From the NCBI GenBank assembly GCA_050694055.1, contig JBOGWX010000100.1, positions 1 through 11,935 on the forward strand: a stretch of 11,935 bases of DNA, in the 5' to 3' direction. Positions within the stretch are counted from its first letter, which is position 1. Each line of letters begins with the position of its first letter. Shown here in pieces: positions 1 to 7,753 of this stretch. This stretch comes from WHSV01 sp050694055. Its GTDB lineage: Bacteria > Actinomycetota > CADDZG01 > WHSQ01. A model generated the notes under the pieces. That model saw only the letters and a program-made list of their open reading frames with translations, did not search any database and had not been told where the DNA came from. Made by a program: the position numbers and the translations under genes.

Positions 1-1
1 C

Positions 2-2080
2 TTCCGCCTCGGAGAGCTGGTCGCCTCCGGAAACGGAGATACCGTCGACCCCGGGGGCACCTCGAGTTGGCGGCCGCCCGCGGGCGCGCTCAAGTCGGGA
101 CGCACCTATTTCTGGGAGGCGCGCAGCCACGACGGCGCCGGTCCGTCAGCCTGGGTTCCCAACCCGCGCCGCAGCTACACCACCGTGGGCGGCGCGCTGG
201 AGCTGAACCCGACGCTGCCCGACGACCTCTTGGTGGCGCAGTCAGACACCAATGGGCTCGAGCAGTTCTACCCCTACGAGAGCCTCGACCTCGGCACCGC
301 CGAGGGCCACGCCCACCTTTACACCGGCAACCTGGCGGTCAAGCACCACGACATCACGGTCCCCAGCGTCGGGCTCAACACCGTCATCTCCCACACCTAC
401 AACGCGCAGCGCAGCGACTCGCTGTTCCACACCTCGGGCGTAGGGCGCGGCTGGAGCCTGTCGCTGCAGGACGCAGACACCGGGGCCGACCTCGGTGCGC
501 CGAGCCTCGATCTCAACGCTCCGATCCATGTCACCGCCACGCGCGACGCCGCGGTCACCGCAGGCTCGGCTATCGGCGCGGTGCTCGAGCTCACCGACGG
601 CGACGGTACCGTGCACCGTTTCGTGCGCCCCGGAGCCCTCGGCACGGCGTGGGAGTCTCCCCCGGGCGTGAACCTCAGGGTCAAGGAGATCGAGGCCTCG
701 ATCAACGATCCGCTCGGCGCCGAGTACTGGCTCATCCGTCCCGACGGCGTCGTCTACGCGATCGAGCAGGTGGCCTTTAGCTCCGCGATCACCGACCTCA
801 CCAACACCTGGCACGTTACGCGCATCTTCGACCGTAAGGACAACACCCTTACCTTCGACTACACCGACATCACCGAGGCGCTGGCCGACGATGCGCTGCA
901 GCCTCTCATCGACATCCGTCTGGAATCGATCTCCCACTCCCGGGCCAACGAGGAGATCGCGCACCTCGACTACGACAGCCCGACGCGCAACCTGACCCGC
1001 ATCACGACCCTGCCGTGCGGCGGCTGCACCGATGAGCGCACCTTCGACTTCACCGTCACCCCCGACGGCCGCCTTACCGAGGTCGCCGCCAACACCCATT
1101 CGGCCGAGGCGGCCGACCGGGTGACCACCCGCTACAGCTACTACCACGAGGACGACCTCCTCGCCCCCTACAAGCCGCTGCGCACGCTCACCGACGGGCG
1201 CGGCGCGGCCACGACCTTTCACTACGACAGCACCGGGGAGCGTCCGGTGCTCCAGCGCATAACCGACCGGGCACTCCACGACTGGAGCCTCGACTACTCG
1301 GCGGTCGCCTCGGAGGCCGAGTGCAGGGAGACCACCTTCACGACGCCGCGCGCCGCGGTGACCCGCTACGAGGTCTCGGGGCGCAAGCGCGCCTCGGAGA
1401 CCGATGCGCGCATCGCGGGACACAACATCGAGCGCATCGAGGATCCCGGCACCATCCAGGAGGGAGGCTCCGTCGAGCGGGTGATCGATACCTACGTCTG
1501 GAGCGAGAACCGGCTGCGCTCCAAGACCAACGGCGCGGGGAACACCACCCGCTTCGACTACATCGACTTGGGCCTGGTCGACGAGGTCACCCTACCGCCG
1601 CGCAACGAGGCGCGCGACACGCTGCACTCCGACGCCCCCACGAGGGAGGTCGTCATCGCGCTCGACTATCAGCGCCCTCAGGCGAGCACCTATGACTCGG
1701 CCGTCGCCGAGCTCACGGGTGACCCACGACGCCACCGGGGCGGCCGACAAGCAGCGGCGGCGCGAGTTCGGCTACGATCCGGACGGCAACCTCGAGACCA
1801 TCACCGAGCGGGCCACCGAGACCGGTGCCGCCGACCGCATCACGCGCATGACTTACTACGAACCGGGTCTGCTCAAGTCGATCGACGGACCGCGCACCGA
1901 CGTCTCAGACGTCACCAGCTTCGGAGATCAGCTCGGGACCTACGGAGGCGCGCACCGCTCCGGGCAGATGAGAGTGGTGACCGACGCGCGCGCCAAGGCC
2001 TCGAACTTCGACTACACCCCCTACGGGCAGACCACCGAGATCCAGAACCGCGACGGCAACATCCGGACGATGGACCATGA
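2..2080 (+). CDS. Rhs/YD-repeat protein, N-proximal piece (5' partial, frameshifted)
   Basis: The frame is open from base 2 with no start, so the gene begins upstream. The first roughly 60 residues look like the end of a fibronectin III-like domain (WRPPAGAL, then TYFWEARSHDGAGPSAW), as often precedes the shell in actinobacterial Rhs proteins. Next comes the usual opening of the Rhs shell: HLYTGNLAVKHHDITVPSVG, SHTYNAQRSD and GRGWSLSL (about 310-470). Beta-rich repeats follow, with a CGGC pair near 1017-1028 and YD-like units (FDYTDI, YDSTGERPV, FDYIDLG). Family similarity stops at about 1717; after that the frame is low-complexity Arg/His/Ala sequence to the stop at 2080. Removing one G from the GGG at 1717-1719 gives L-T-V-T-H-D-A-T-G and continues directly into the next piece. 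I read the pieces as one gene, split by mutation or by a consensus error. Function: large secreted shell of a polymorphic toxin or wall-associated protein. Confidence 0.85.
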   Translation, partial: FRLGELVASGNGDTVDPGGTSSWRPPAGALKSGRTYFWEARSHDGAGPSAWVPNPRRSYTTVGGALELNPTLPDDLLVAQSDTNGLEQFYPYESLDLGTAEGHAHLYTGNLAVKHHDITVPSVGLNTVISHTYNAQRSDSLFHTSGVGRGWSLSLQDADTGADLGAPSLDLNAPIHVTATRDAAVTAGSAIGAVLELTDGDGTVHRFVRPGALGTAWESPPGVNLRVKEIEASINDPLGAEYWLIRPDGVVYAIEQVAFSSAITDLTNTWHVTRIFDRKDNTLTFDYTDITEALADDALQPLIDIRLESISHSRANEEIAHLDYDSPTRNLTRITTLPCGGCTDERTFDFTVTPDGRLTEVAANTHSAEAADRVTTRYSYYHEDDLLAPYKPLRTLTDGRGAATTFHYDSTGERPVLQRITDRALHDWSLDYSAVASEAECRETTFTTPRAAVTRYEVSGRKRASETDARIAGHNIERIEDPGTIQEGGSVERVIDTYVWSENRLRSKTNGAGNTTRFDYIDLGLVDEVTLPPRNEARDTLHSDAPTREVVIALDYQRPQASTYDSAVAELTGDPRRHRGGRQAAAARVRLRSGRQPRDHHRAGHRDRCRRPHHAHDLLRTGSAQVDRRTAHRRLRRHQLRRSARDLRRRAPLRADESGDRRARQGLELRLHPLRADHRDPEPRRQHPDDGP

Positions 2081-4331
2081 TGAGCGCGACAATCTCATCT
2101 CGGCTAGCGACGGCGCAGGAGACACCACGACCTACGCCTACGACGCCAACGACAACCTCACGGTCGAGCGCGCCCCCAAGGGACACGGCAACACCCCGCT
2201 CGGCTCTGGCAGCTTCGAGACCCGCTACGACTACGACGCCATGGACCGCGCGACGAGGGTCACGAGCCCGACGGAGACCGAGGCGCTTCGGGCGGAGACG
2301 ACCATGGAGTACTTCGGCGACGGGACGCTCGCGCTCGAGCGGGTCACGACCGACTCGGGTCACCGGGCGACCGACTACGCCTACCACCCCAACCAGCTCC
2401 TCAGGTCCCTCACGGAGGACGCCGGCAGCGGCGAGCGGGCGGTGACCGACTACCTCTACGACTTCGCCGGCAGGCTCGAGCAGACGACGTTGCCGTCCAA
2501 CTCCTCGGGGGTGCGCCCGGTCGAGACGCGCAGCTACACGCCCGCGGGCGCGGTGTTCCGCTACGCCTCGACCTCGTCGACCGACGGCCAGAGCCAGCAA
2601 AGCCGGGTCACGATGCTGTCGTTCAGCGCCCACGGCGAGACCATCGAGGTGCGCGGCCCGCGCAGCGTCGGGGGACGGACCCAGCGCCAGGAGCATGTCT
2701 ACGACAGCTTCGGCCAGCTCCGCCTGCGTCGCCAGCTCCTGGACGATCCCGCCGAGTCGAGCGGTGAACGGTGGCTGAGCCACAGCTACGACTACGACCT
2801 CGCCGGCAACCTCGAGCGCCTGACCCAGCCGAACGCCACCAAAGGATCGCTCACCACCAGCTACGACCACGACCTCTTGAACCGCCTGGTGGAGCAGACC
2901 GATCCCTTCGACGACCGCCACGTCACCCGCTTTGACTACAGCGACGAAGGTCTGCAGACCCGGCGCACCGAGATCAAAAGAGAGTCAGGCGTGGACACCG
3001 AGCTGCGCGTTATCACCGCAGCCTACAACCCCGATGACACCCTGCAGTCGCGCCTCGCGGTCGAGGGCGACTCCTATCTGGCGCTGTGCAACTTCCCGGC
3101 CGGCAGCCCCGCGGCCGACGGCTACGACGCCAACGGCAATCTGCTCTTCAGCCGCACCGTAAGGGGCACCGGCGTCGGGAGCTGCGGGGGGGCGCCGCCG
3201 GTGGCGTCCAAAGAGCTCAACTACGGCCACCGCGACCTCGTCACCGCGCTGACCCAGACGGTCGACGACCCGACCACCGCGGACCAAGGCGACGGCGGCT
3301 CCGACGACACCACCCGCCGCCAGGAGCTCGCCTACCGGCGCGACGGGTTGCTGGAGCGCTCGGCCTGGGACGCCGGCACCCCCGACGAGACCGTCACCGA
3401 CTACAGCCACTCCCAAGGCGGTCTGCTGCAGGGCGTGACCGACTGGCGCAACCGGAGCTCGAGCTTCGACTACGCGCCCGCCGGCAACCTCACCGAGACC
3501 CGTCTCGGAGACGACGTCGCCAGCGGCGCGCTCGCCTATCACTCCGACGGCTCGCTGTCCTCGCTGCGTTGGAGCGACTCGCTCGGGCTGCCGCTGCGCG
3601 CGCACAGCGAGATCACCTACGACCTCGGCGGGCTCAAGACCCAAGAGTCGATCGACGTGCTCCCGGCGGGCGACATGACCGACACCGGCGGGAACGCGAG
3701 CTTCGACTACGACCTCCTGGGACGCTTGACCGAGTGGCACAACCCCTTCGCGGAGACTCCCGTGGGCGGCGAGCCGACCCATGACTACAGCCTCGACGAC
3801 GCCGGCAACATCACCCGCGAGGAGGTCACCGGCGGGGCCGAGGACGCCACCATCACCCAGTCCTACGACCAGGGACGCCTCAGCGAGCGCCGCGCCGTGC
3901 TCGACGACGGCGTCGCCACCATCACGGTCGACCACTACTCGGTCATGGGCGAGGAGAAGCAGCGCACCAGCACGCTCACCCCGACGGGTGGGCCCTCGCT
4001 CAGCGAGACGCTTACTACCGGCCACGACGCCCAGGGCCACAGCGCGTCGATGAGCTACTCCCCGGCGGGCGGCAAACCCAGAGTCGAGTTCGTCTACGAC
4101 GCCGACGACCGCCTCGTGGCCCGCACCTCCGAGGCCAGAACCAAGCTGTTCTTCTACTTCGCAGCCACCGGCCGCGTCGCCGAGGAGACCGGCGCCACAG
4201 GCACCACCAAGACCCTGTACTGCAGCGACACCGCAGGACGCCCGCTCGCCGAGGTCAAAGACGGCACCTGGACCTGGCTGCTGAGAGACGCCGAGGGCAG
4301 CGTCGCGACCAGGCTGTCTGACGCACCGTGA
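1692..4331 (+). CDS. Rhs/YD-repeat protein, central repeat piece
   Basis: This is the middle of the same Rhs gene in the +1 frame. The ATG at 1692 is only the first in-frame Met; the real reading enters from upstream at about 1717-1719. It carries at least a dozen YD repeats, including YDPDGNLETI, YDANDNLTV, YDAMDRATRV, YDFAGRLEQT, YDLAGNLERL, YDHDLLNRLVE, YDANGNLLFS, YDLLGRLTEW and YDADDRLVAR. These strands build the closed beta cocoon known from Tc-toxin and Rhs structures, which encloses the C-terminal domain. Near the end are FFYFAATGRVAEET and LLRDAEGSVATRLSD, the usual approach to the conserved core. The frame stops at 4331, only 7 bases past where the core should continue. One extra base in the CC at 4326-4327 would give D-A-P-V-R-S-H-S-A-Y-D-P-Y-G and join the next piece. 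Bases 3583-3800 recur at 9118-9340. Confidence is high for the family and moderate that the break is real. Confidence 0.87.
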   Translation: MTRPSPSSRVTHDATGAADKQRRREFGYDPDGNLETITERATETGAADRITRMTYYEPGLLKSIDGPRTDVSDVTSFGDQLGTYGGAHRSGQMRVVTDARAKASNFDYTPYGQTTEIQNRDGNIRTMDHDERDNLISASDGAGDTTTYAYDANDNLTVERAPKGHGNTPLGSGSFETRYDYDAMDRATRVTSPTETEALRAETTMEYFGDGTLALERVTTDSGHRATDYAYHPNQLLRSLTEDAGSGERAVTDYLYDFAGRLEQTTLPSNSSGVRPVETRSYTPAGAVFRYASTSSTDGQSQQSRVTMLSFSAHGETIEVRGPRSVGGRTQRQEHVYDSFGQLRLRRQLLDDPAESSGERWLSHSYDYDLAGNLERLTQPNATKGSLTTSYDHDLLNRLVEQTDPFDDRHVTRFDYSDEGLQTRRTEIKRESGVDTELRVITAAYNPDDTLQSRLAVEGDSYLALCNFPAGSPAADGYDANGNLLFSRTVRGTGVGSCGGAPPVASKELNYGHRDLVTALTQTVDDPTTADQGDGGSDDTTRRQELAYRRDGLLERSAWDAGTPDETVTDYSHSQGGLLQGVTDWRNRSSSFDYAPAGNLTETRLGDDVASGALAYHSDGSLSSLRWSDSLGLPLRAHSEITYDLGGLKTQESIDVLPAGDMTDTGGNASFDYDLLGRLTEWHNPFAETPVGGEPTHDYSLDDAGNITREEVTGGAEDATITQSYDQGRLSERRAVLDDGVATITVDHYSVMGEEKQRTSTLTPTGGPSLSETLTTGHDAQGHSASMSYSPAGGKPRVEFVYDADDRLVARTSEARTKLFFYFAATGRVAEETGATGTTKTLYCSDTAGRPLAEVKDGTWTWLLRDAEGSVATRLSDAP

Positions 4332-5251
4332 GGTCGCACTCCGCCTACGACCCCTACGGCGCCACCAACGCGGCCGGCAGCGGCATCGCAGTCGGCGAGC
4401 GGGATCCCGAGACCGAGCTCGGCTACCAGTCAGAGTCCGCCGACGCGGTCACCGGCAACATCCTCGTGGGTCCCCGTCAATATGACCCGACCACGCAGCG
4501 TTTCACCACGGCAGATGTCTTCATCGACGCGGGGAGTGACCTCTCGCTCGCCACCGATCCCTTGACCGGCAACCGCTACCTGTTTGCGGCCGCCAATCCG
4601 GTGGCGCTGGACGACGACGGTCACGAGCCGTGCCCCGGGGGCACCGACTGCAACCGGATGTACAGCGGGACCAAGGAGCAACGGCGTGAGCGGGCAACAC
4701 GTTCCGTCTCGGCCAACTACGCAGCTGCCCTAGCTGCTGACCATCAGGCTGCCGCGAGCGTTCACGCTCTGTTGGAGCAAATCAGAAGTCTGACGCTGTC
4801 GGGAAGTCGCACCGACCTGAGAACTGTGGCATCCACTCCCGTTAGCGTAAGAATCACATCGGCTCACGCAGAGTTCATTCCAACGCACACCGGTGGAGCC
4901 GGACCTATCGATGCCTTCTACCGCTATGAGGCTCGCATCTACTACTCCAACGTCTTCGTCCCGTATGAAGGGGGGGCGAAGTTTGGATTCACCGCCTCGC
5001 TCCGGGGGTCAAAGGGGCAGACCCACCTACGCCAAGTCCCTATTCACTGGCCGACCTCGACCACCATTCGCGCAGCCAACTCTGGCGCGGCCTTCTTCAG
5101 TGGCTACACCGGGCCAGACATCGGCAGGCCGGAAGAGATCGTCTTCAGACTAGGGGCGACGAGTGCTCGAGGCGGTGGTCGAGGGATTCTGCCAGCTCAG
5201 ATCATCAACGATGCTCTAGGAACATCCACCTACGGATTGTCATTGGATTAG
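4328..5251 (+). CDS. Rhs core end plus variable C-terminal domain (CT1, candidate toxin)
   Basis: This is the last part of the main Rhs gene. The nominal start is GTG 4328, but the reading should enter from the upstream frame. Residues 1-100 are the conserved Rhs core end: AYDPYG, ELGYQSESADAVTGN, GPRQYDPTTQRFTTADVF, NRYLFAAANPVALDDDGHEP. The last stretch corresponds to the usual NPVNYVDPSG motif, after which Rhs tips diverge and are cut free in studied systems. A short linker (DCNRMYSGTKEQRRER) is shared with the second copy at 7750-8574. The sequence then becomes unique: about 186 residues, with an Ala-rich helical stretch (SANYAAALAADHQAAASVHALLEQI) followed by a probable beta-rich domain ending LGTSTYGLSLD. 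I recognise no nuclease, deaminase, ADP-ribosyltransferase or pore motif. GC is visibly lower than in the core, as in exchanged tips. A lipoprotein gene starts 3 nt after the stop. Toxin function is inferred from position only. Confidence 0.8.
   Translation: MRSHSAYDPYGATNAAGSGIAVGERDPETELGYQSESADAVTGNILVGPRQYDPTTQRFTTADVFIDAGSDLSLATDPLTGNRYLFAAANPVALDDDGHEPCPGGTDCNRMYSGTKEQRRERATRSVSANYAAALAADHQAAASVHALLEQIRSLTLSGSRTDLRTVASTPVSVRITSAHAEFIPTHTGGAGPIDAFYRYEARIYYSNVFVPYEGGAKFGFTASLRGSKGQTHLRQVPIHWPTSTTIRAANSGAAFFSGYTGPDIGRPEEIVFRLGATSARGGGRGILPAQIINDALGTSTYGLSLD
4691..5248 (+). other. Variable C-terminal tip region CT1 of the Rhs protein
   Basis: This marks the part of the preceding gene that has no counterpart in the second Rhs core copy. 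Homology with 7777-8078 is clear up to the GTKEQ linker (about 4684) and is then lost. By analogy with known Rhs and CdiA proteins this is the exchangeable effector domain. No catalytic signature is visible. The tip has no transmembrane helix, and its second half (EFIPTH, FYRYEARIYYSNVFVPY, GAKFGFTASL) looks like a soluble beta domain. Confidence 0.55.
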
Positions 5252-5254
5252 ACA

Positions 5255-6229
5255 ATGAGAGGGATTCAGAAACCGAAGCCCGAACGCATGGCAGTGGTGC
5301 TCCTTATCCTGGTTGTACTCATGCTCCTACAGAGCTGCGGTCAACCAGGTCAAGAGCAAAGGCAGGACACGTCTGCATCTTTGCTGCCCCACTCAGTCGG
5401 GGAACAACCAGCCAGGATCGAAGCCAAGCGATGGACATCGCAATCCCTTCCACGCTCTCTAAAGGAGGCTGCCGCAAAAGTCGCGGACACCTCCACCCCA
5501 GAACTGCGGATCTTCAAAGTGATCACGTTCGACGGCATGACCATCCTGTTAGCCGAGGCACAGGAGCAGGGCTCATCTAACATCTTCCTCGCGAGTTTCA
5601 GACGGTCGGGCGGCGGCTGGATCAACACCGACTACACTCCAGACCTACCGGGAATGAAGGCGGCAGCGACAACCGGAGTGGCTCCTGACTCGGGGATGAC
5701 AGTGACGACAACGGTGACCATCGACAACGTTCCCGTCAGCGCGGGCTTCGTCGACCCAACACTCTCGTCGATTGAGAGCTTCGACCATGATCAGGACCTC
5801 TATGACGTTGATACACCGGGAGTCATGGGGTCCACGCTGGTCCTTCTCGATGCTTGGGGCCAGCTTCGCTTTTTCACGCAGAACGGCTTAGAGATGGCAC
5901 TGAGCATAGTGGCACCTGAGCTTGATGCTAACTTTCAGCAACCGCCCACCTCGGAGTCATGCGAGGTAGCAGATCGTTTCCTTCGAACTCTTCTCGAAGG
6001 CAACCGAAAGGAGACGCTCACCTACCTGCTGCCGGAGGTTCCCCCAAGCCTCGTCGAGAGCGTGAGACCGTTCGTGAACTCTGTGCGAGGTGAGCCTGAA
6101 CACACCGATGTTTCACAGTTCGCTTGCGCTTACAACACGGAAGACCCCGATTTTCAACTTGAGATTGCGATCGCCCCCTTCGCTGAAAGGTGGGGGGTCT
6201 GGGCGTGGGGATACCAACGGGGGCACTGA
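5255..6229 (+). CDS. Predicted lipoprotein, candidate immunity/partner of CT1
   Basis: 324 residues. The N-terminus has a basic n-region (MRGIQKPKPER), a hydrophobic stretch (MAVVLLILVVLMLL) and a lipobox ending LQSC, with Cys28 as the lipidation site. The product should therefore be anchored on the outer face of the cytoplasmic membrane. The mature part starts with a Gln/Ser-rich linker. It then has a central beta-rich region (VTTTVTIDNVPVSAGF) and a C-terminal segment (EVADRFLRTLLEGNR, then LTYLLPEVPPSL) that faintly recalls NTF2-like domains such as those of TcpC-type conjugation proteins; that is a weak resemblance only. ATG 5255 is chosen because it supplies the basic n-region; ATG 5288 would lack it. 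It lies 3 nt after the Rhs stop with no clear Shine-Dalgarno site, which suggests coupled translation. Position after a CT makes immunity the leading guess, at the membrane surface where an incoming tip would meet it. The frame is intact, unlike those of its neighbours. Confidence 0.75.
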   Translation: MRGIQKPKPERMAVVLLILVVLMLLQSCGQPGQEQRQDTSASLLPHSVGEQPARIEAKRWTSQSLPRSLKEAAAKVADTSTPELRIFKVITFDGMTILLAEAQEQGSSNIFLASFRRSGGGWINTDYTPDLPGMKAAATTGVAPDSGMTVTTTVTIDNVPVSAGFVDPTLSSIESFDHDQDLYDVDTPGVMGSTLVLLDAWGQLRFFTQNGLEMALSIVAPELDANFQQPPTSESCEVADRFLRTLLEGNRKETLTYLLPEVPPSLVESVRPFVNSVRGEPEHTDVSQFACAYNTEDPDFQLEIAIAPFAERWGVWAWGYQRGH

Positions 6230-6286
6230 GGCCTCGGACTGGTTGTCGGATGGAAGGCGAAGGCAAAAGCACCCGTTTGGTAACTA

Positions 6287-6307
6287 GTGCTTCCTCGCGT
6301 TAATTAC
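6287..6307 (+). repeat. IS630 left terminal inverted repeat
   Basis: Pairs with the right end at 7120-7140, 16 of 21 positions identical, and is preceded by the TA at 6285-6286. The outermost bases GTGCT are conserved in both ends. Confidence 0.8.
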
Positions 6308-6352
6308 AGGCATGTGATTTACTGCTCCTGTCCATCCGAGAGAGGAGTGTGC

Positions 6353-7108
6353 ATGCGTCTTCCCCCGCTTGAAGTGACCGATCCTGATCGCGTTGTGTTG
6401 GAGCGACGTGCTCGTTCGAAGACCGCGTCGCAGCGCGACGTGACGCGGGCGCGCGTCGTGCTCATGGCCGCGGCCGGGAAGTCCAACAACGCGATCGCCG
6501 ACGTGGTCGGCATCAACACGCGCTACGTAGGCATGTGGCGCAAACGCTACGAGGCCGAGGGACTTGATGGGCTCAACGACCGTCCCCGTCCGGGCCGCCC
6601 GCTCATCTACGGCCACGATGACCGTCTCAGGATCGTCAGGACGATCTGCGAGACCAGACCCCGCCCGAGCCCGCGTCGTGCTGGACCATGGACGCGGTGT
6701 CCCAAGCGCTCGCCGACGAAGTCGGCGTCTCGGCCAGCCAGATCTGGCGCATCTGCCGTGGCCTCGATCTCAAGCCGTGGCAGGTGCGCAGCTGGATGAC
6801 CTCCCACGACCCCGACTTCTGGGCCACTGCATCGTGGACAACCTCTCGGCTCACTCCACCAAGGACGTGGAGGCGTTCCTCGACGAGCATCACCATGTCT
6901 TCCTGCACAAGACACCGACGCATGCGAGCTGGCTCAACCAGGTCGAGTTGTTTCTCTCGATCGTCTCTCGGCGCGCCTGCTCAAGCACGGCGAGTTCGAT
7001 TCCGCAGATGATCTTGCGGCAAAGCTCGTCGCCTTCATCGACGACTACAACCGCTCCGCCAAGCCGTTTCGCTGGACCTACGATGGCCGACCCCTCCAGG
7101 TAGCGTGA
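6353..7108 (+). pseudogene. IS630-family transposase, frameshifted and lacking its catalytic middle
   Basis: The start is ATG 6353, 5 nt after AGAGGAG (6341-6347). In frame 2 it encodes the N-terminal helix-turn-helix part (RARVVLMAAAGKSNNAIADV, YVGMWRKRYEAEGLDGLNDR, RPGRP). At the CCCC of about 6659-6662 it shifts to frame 1 (CWTMDAVSQALADEVGVSAS, QIWRICRGLDLKPWQVRSWM, HDPDFWA). At about 6827 it jumps to frame 0, HCIVDNLSAHSTKDVEAFL and THASWLNQVELFLSIVSRR, the second half of the DDE domain. At about 6971-6976 it returns to frame 2 for RLLKHGEFDSADDLAAKL and RWTYDGRPLQVA, stopping at 7108. The part between HDPDFWA and HCIVDN, normally about 100 residues including the first catalytic Asp, is missing. 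The VDN Asp and the NQVE Glu remain. The product cannot be active. Confidence 0.88.
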
Positions 7109-7119
7109 AAGACATCGAC

Positions 7120-7140
7120 GTGACTTACGCGCGGGAGCAC
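7120..7140 (-). repeat. IS630 right terminal inverted repeat
   Basis: The reverse complement begins GTGCTCCCGCGCG and matches the left end at 6287-6307. It is followed by the TA at 7141-7142. Confidence 0.8.
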
Positions 7141-7142
7141 TA

Positions 7143-7335
7143 GTGCCTGCCACCGTTCGAAATCGCGCAAGCAGCTCCGCTCGCCTTTTCAACCGCAGGA
7201 ATGGTCTTCGGTCCAATGGGGCTTGCTCTTGGGTACCGAGTTGGCGAAGCGGTACGAAGAGCGGCGCCTATTGGTTGCATTGGATATTCCGCTGCACAGA
7301 TGATTGAAAGACGAAATGTTCCCACCACGCAGTAA
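7143..7335 (+). pseudogene. Possible tail of a second displaced Rhs CT, cut by the IS630
   Basis: The 160-190 bases between the IS and the next gene have no Met-started gene but can be read in two protein-like ways. Frame 1 (stop 7333-7335) gives LPPFEIAQAAPLAFSTAGMV, then FGPMGLALGYRVGEAVRRAA, ending QMIERRNVPTTQ; it overlaps the next gene by about 30 bases. Frame 2 (stop 7301-7303) gives QPQEWSSVQWGLLLGTELAK, then RYEERRLLVALDIPLHR, and abuts the TTG at 7304. Frame 2 has the GC-richer third positions; frame 1 is more like a Gly/Ala-rich membrane-active tail. I cannot decide between them. Either would fit the 3' end of a toxin gene lying before its immunity gene, whose 5' part is gone. Confidence 0.35.
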
Positions 7336-7753
7336 TAGCGTGCAAGCGGCAATGGTTGGCGGCGCATGCGGCGTCATGACAACTGTGGCTGTGAGAACGT
7401 ACCTGGGCGTCGGGTGGGCGCTTTCGGTCATAACTGGAACCGCGATTGCACTGTTCGCATGGTGGCATTGGCTAAGTGAGACAGATGACTACGCTAAAGG
7501 AGATCCGAGTGATCGGGCCGCGTCGGAATCGTCCGATGGATCAGAAGATGGGTCGAAGGGCCCGAGGGGGCAAGATGGAGTTGATTCACGAAGCCTCCCC
7601 TCTTTGCCCTCTGTCGTTCTGTATGTTGTTTCAGCGGCTTTGATTGTTATCGCCTCAAGCATCCGGAATCTTCCGATCTTCGTTGTGACGCTGGTTCTTG
7701 TGACCGTGGGGGGTTTCTTAGTAGAACGATTACGCAAGCGTCAACAACCTTGA
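7304..7753 (+). CDS. Predicted membrane protein, candidate immunity protein of cassette 2
   Basis: 149 residues from TTG 7304, or 145 from ATG 7316. The ATG has a modest GAAAG 5 bases before it and may be the true start. Four hydrophobic segments are visible: about 15-31, 35-56 (GWALSVITGTAIALFAWW), 101-120 (SVVLYVVSAALIVIASS) and 124-143 (LPIFVVTLVLVTVGGFL). An acidic, Ser-rich loop lies between the second and third (SDRAASESSDGSEDGSKG), and the C-terminus is basic (RLRKRQQP). I recognise no family. GC is clearly below that of the Rhs core. It sits between a possible CT tail and an Rhs core fragment whose TTG at 7750 overlaps its stop (TTGA). Small multi-helix proteins in this position are often immunity proteins against membrane-acting or cell-surface toxins; that role is inferred. 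Confidence 0.6.
   Translation: MKDEMFPPRSNSVQAAMVGGACGVMTTVAVRTYLGVGWALSVITGTAIALFAWWHWLSETDDYAKGDPSDRAASESSDGSEDGSKGPRGQDGVDSRSLPSLPSVVLYVVSAALIVIASSIRNLPIFVVTLVLVTVGGFLVERLRKRQQP

Larger units (their letters stand above)
6287..7140 (+). mobile_element. IS630-family element, internally deleted (854 bp)
   Basis: The element is bounded by imperfect inverted repeats of 21 bp: GTGCTTCCTCGCGTTAATTAC at the left and, reverse-complemented, GTGCTCCCGCGCGTAAGTCAC at the right (16 of 21 match). TA dinucleotides flank both ends (6285-6286 and 7141-7142), the duplication expected of the IS630/Tc1/mariner group. Removing the element plus one TA restores ...AACTAGTGCC..., a CTAG target as described for IS630. 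It contains one transposase relic that has lost its middle and two frames, so it cannot move by itself, but its ends are intact enough to be mobilised in trans. It sits 55 bp after the lipoprotein stop and has separated the first cassette from the next. Confidence 0.85.

Noticed and set aside
67..780. Plus-strand 237-residue frame rich in Arg, His and Pro
   Set aside because: Out-of-frame reading of the Rhs shell; the frame open from base 2 carries the family motifs.
242..1423. Long minus-strand open frame opposite the Rhs gene
   Set aside because: It mirrors GC-rich Rhs codons, has Val/Gly/Arg-rich composition without domains, and the plus strand shows clear Rhs motifs throughout.
1717..1719. 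Programmed ribosomal frameshift in the Rhs gene
   Set aside because: No slippery heptamer or downstream hairpin was seen, Rhs genes are not known for it, and similar single-base breaks recur in the window.
1905..4040. Two further long minus-strand frames (1905-2921, 2985-4040)
   Set aside because: Same reason: antisense shadows of YD repeats, full of VVVVAG-like runs and without ribosome sites.
1692..4331. YD repeats as a CRISPR or DNA tandem repeat array
   Set aside because: The repetition is at protein level and degenerate, with varied spacing and no identical DNA repeats or unique spacers.
6230..6286. Small coding remnant or terminator between the lipoprotein and the IS
   Set aside because: The 55 bases show no stem-loop with a T-run, and the short frame (GLGLVVGWKAKAKAPVW) is too short to support.
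6564..7103. Single 179-residue gene within the IS630
   Set aside because: Only its middle (CIVDNLSAH to LSIVSRR) is transposase; both flanks are out-of-frame sequence, so it is part of the broken transposase.
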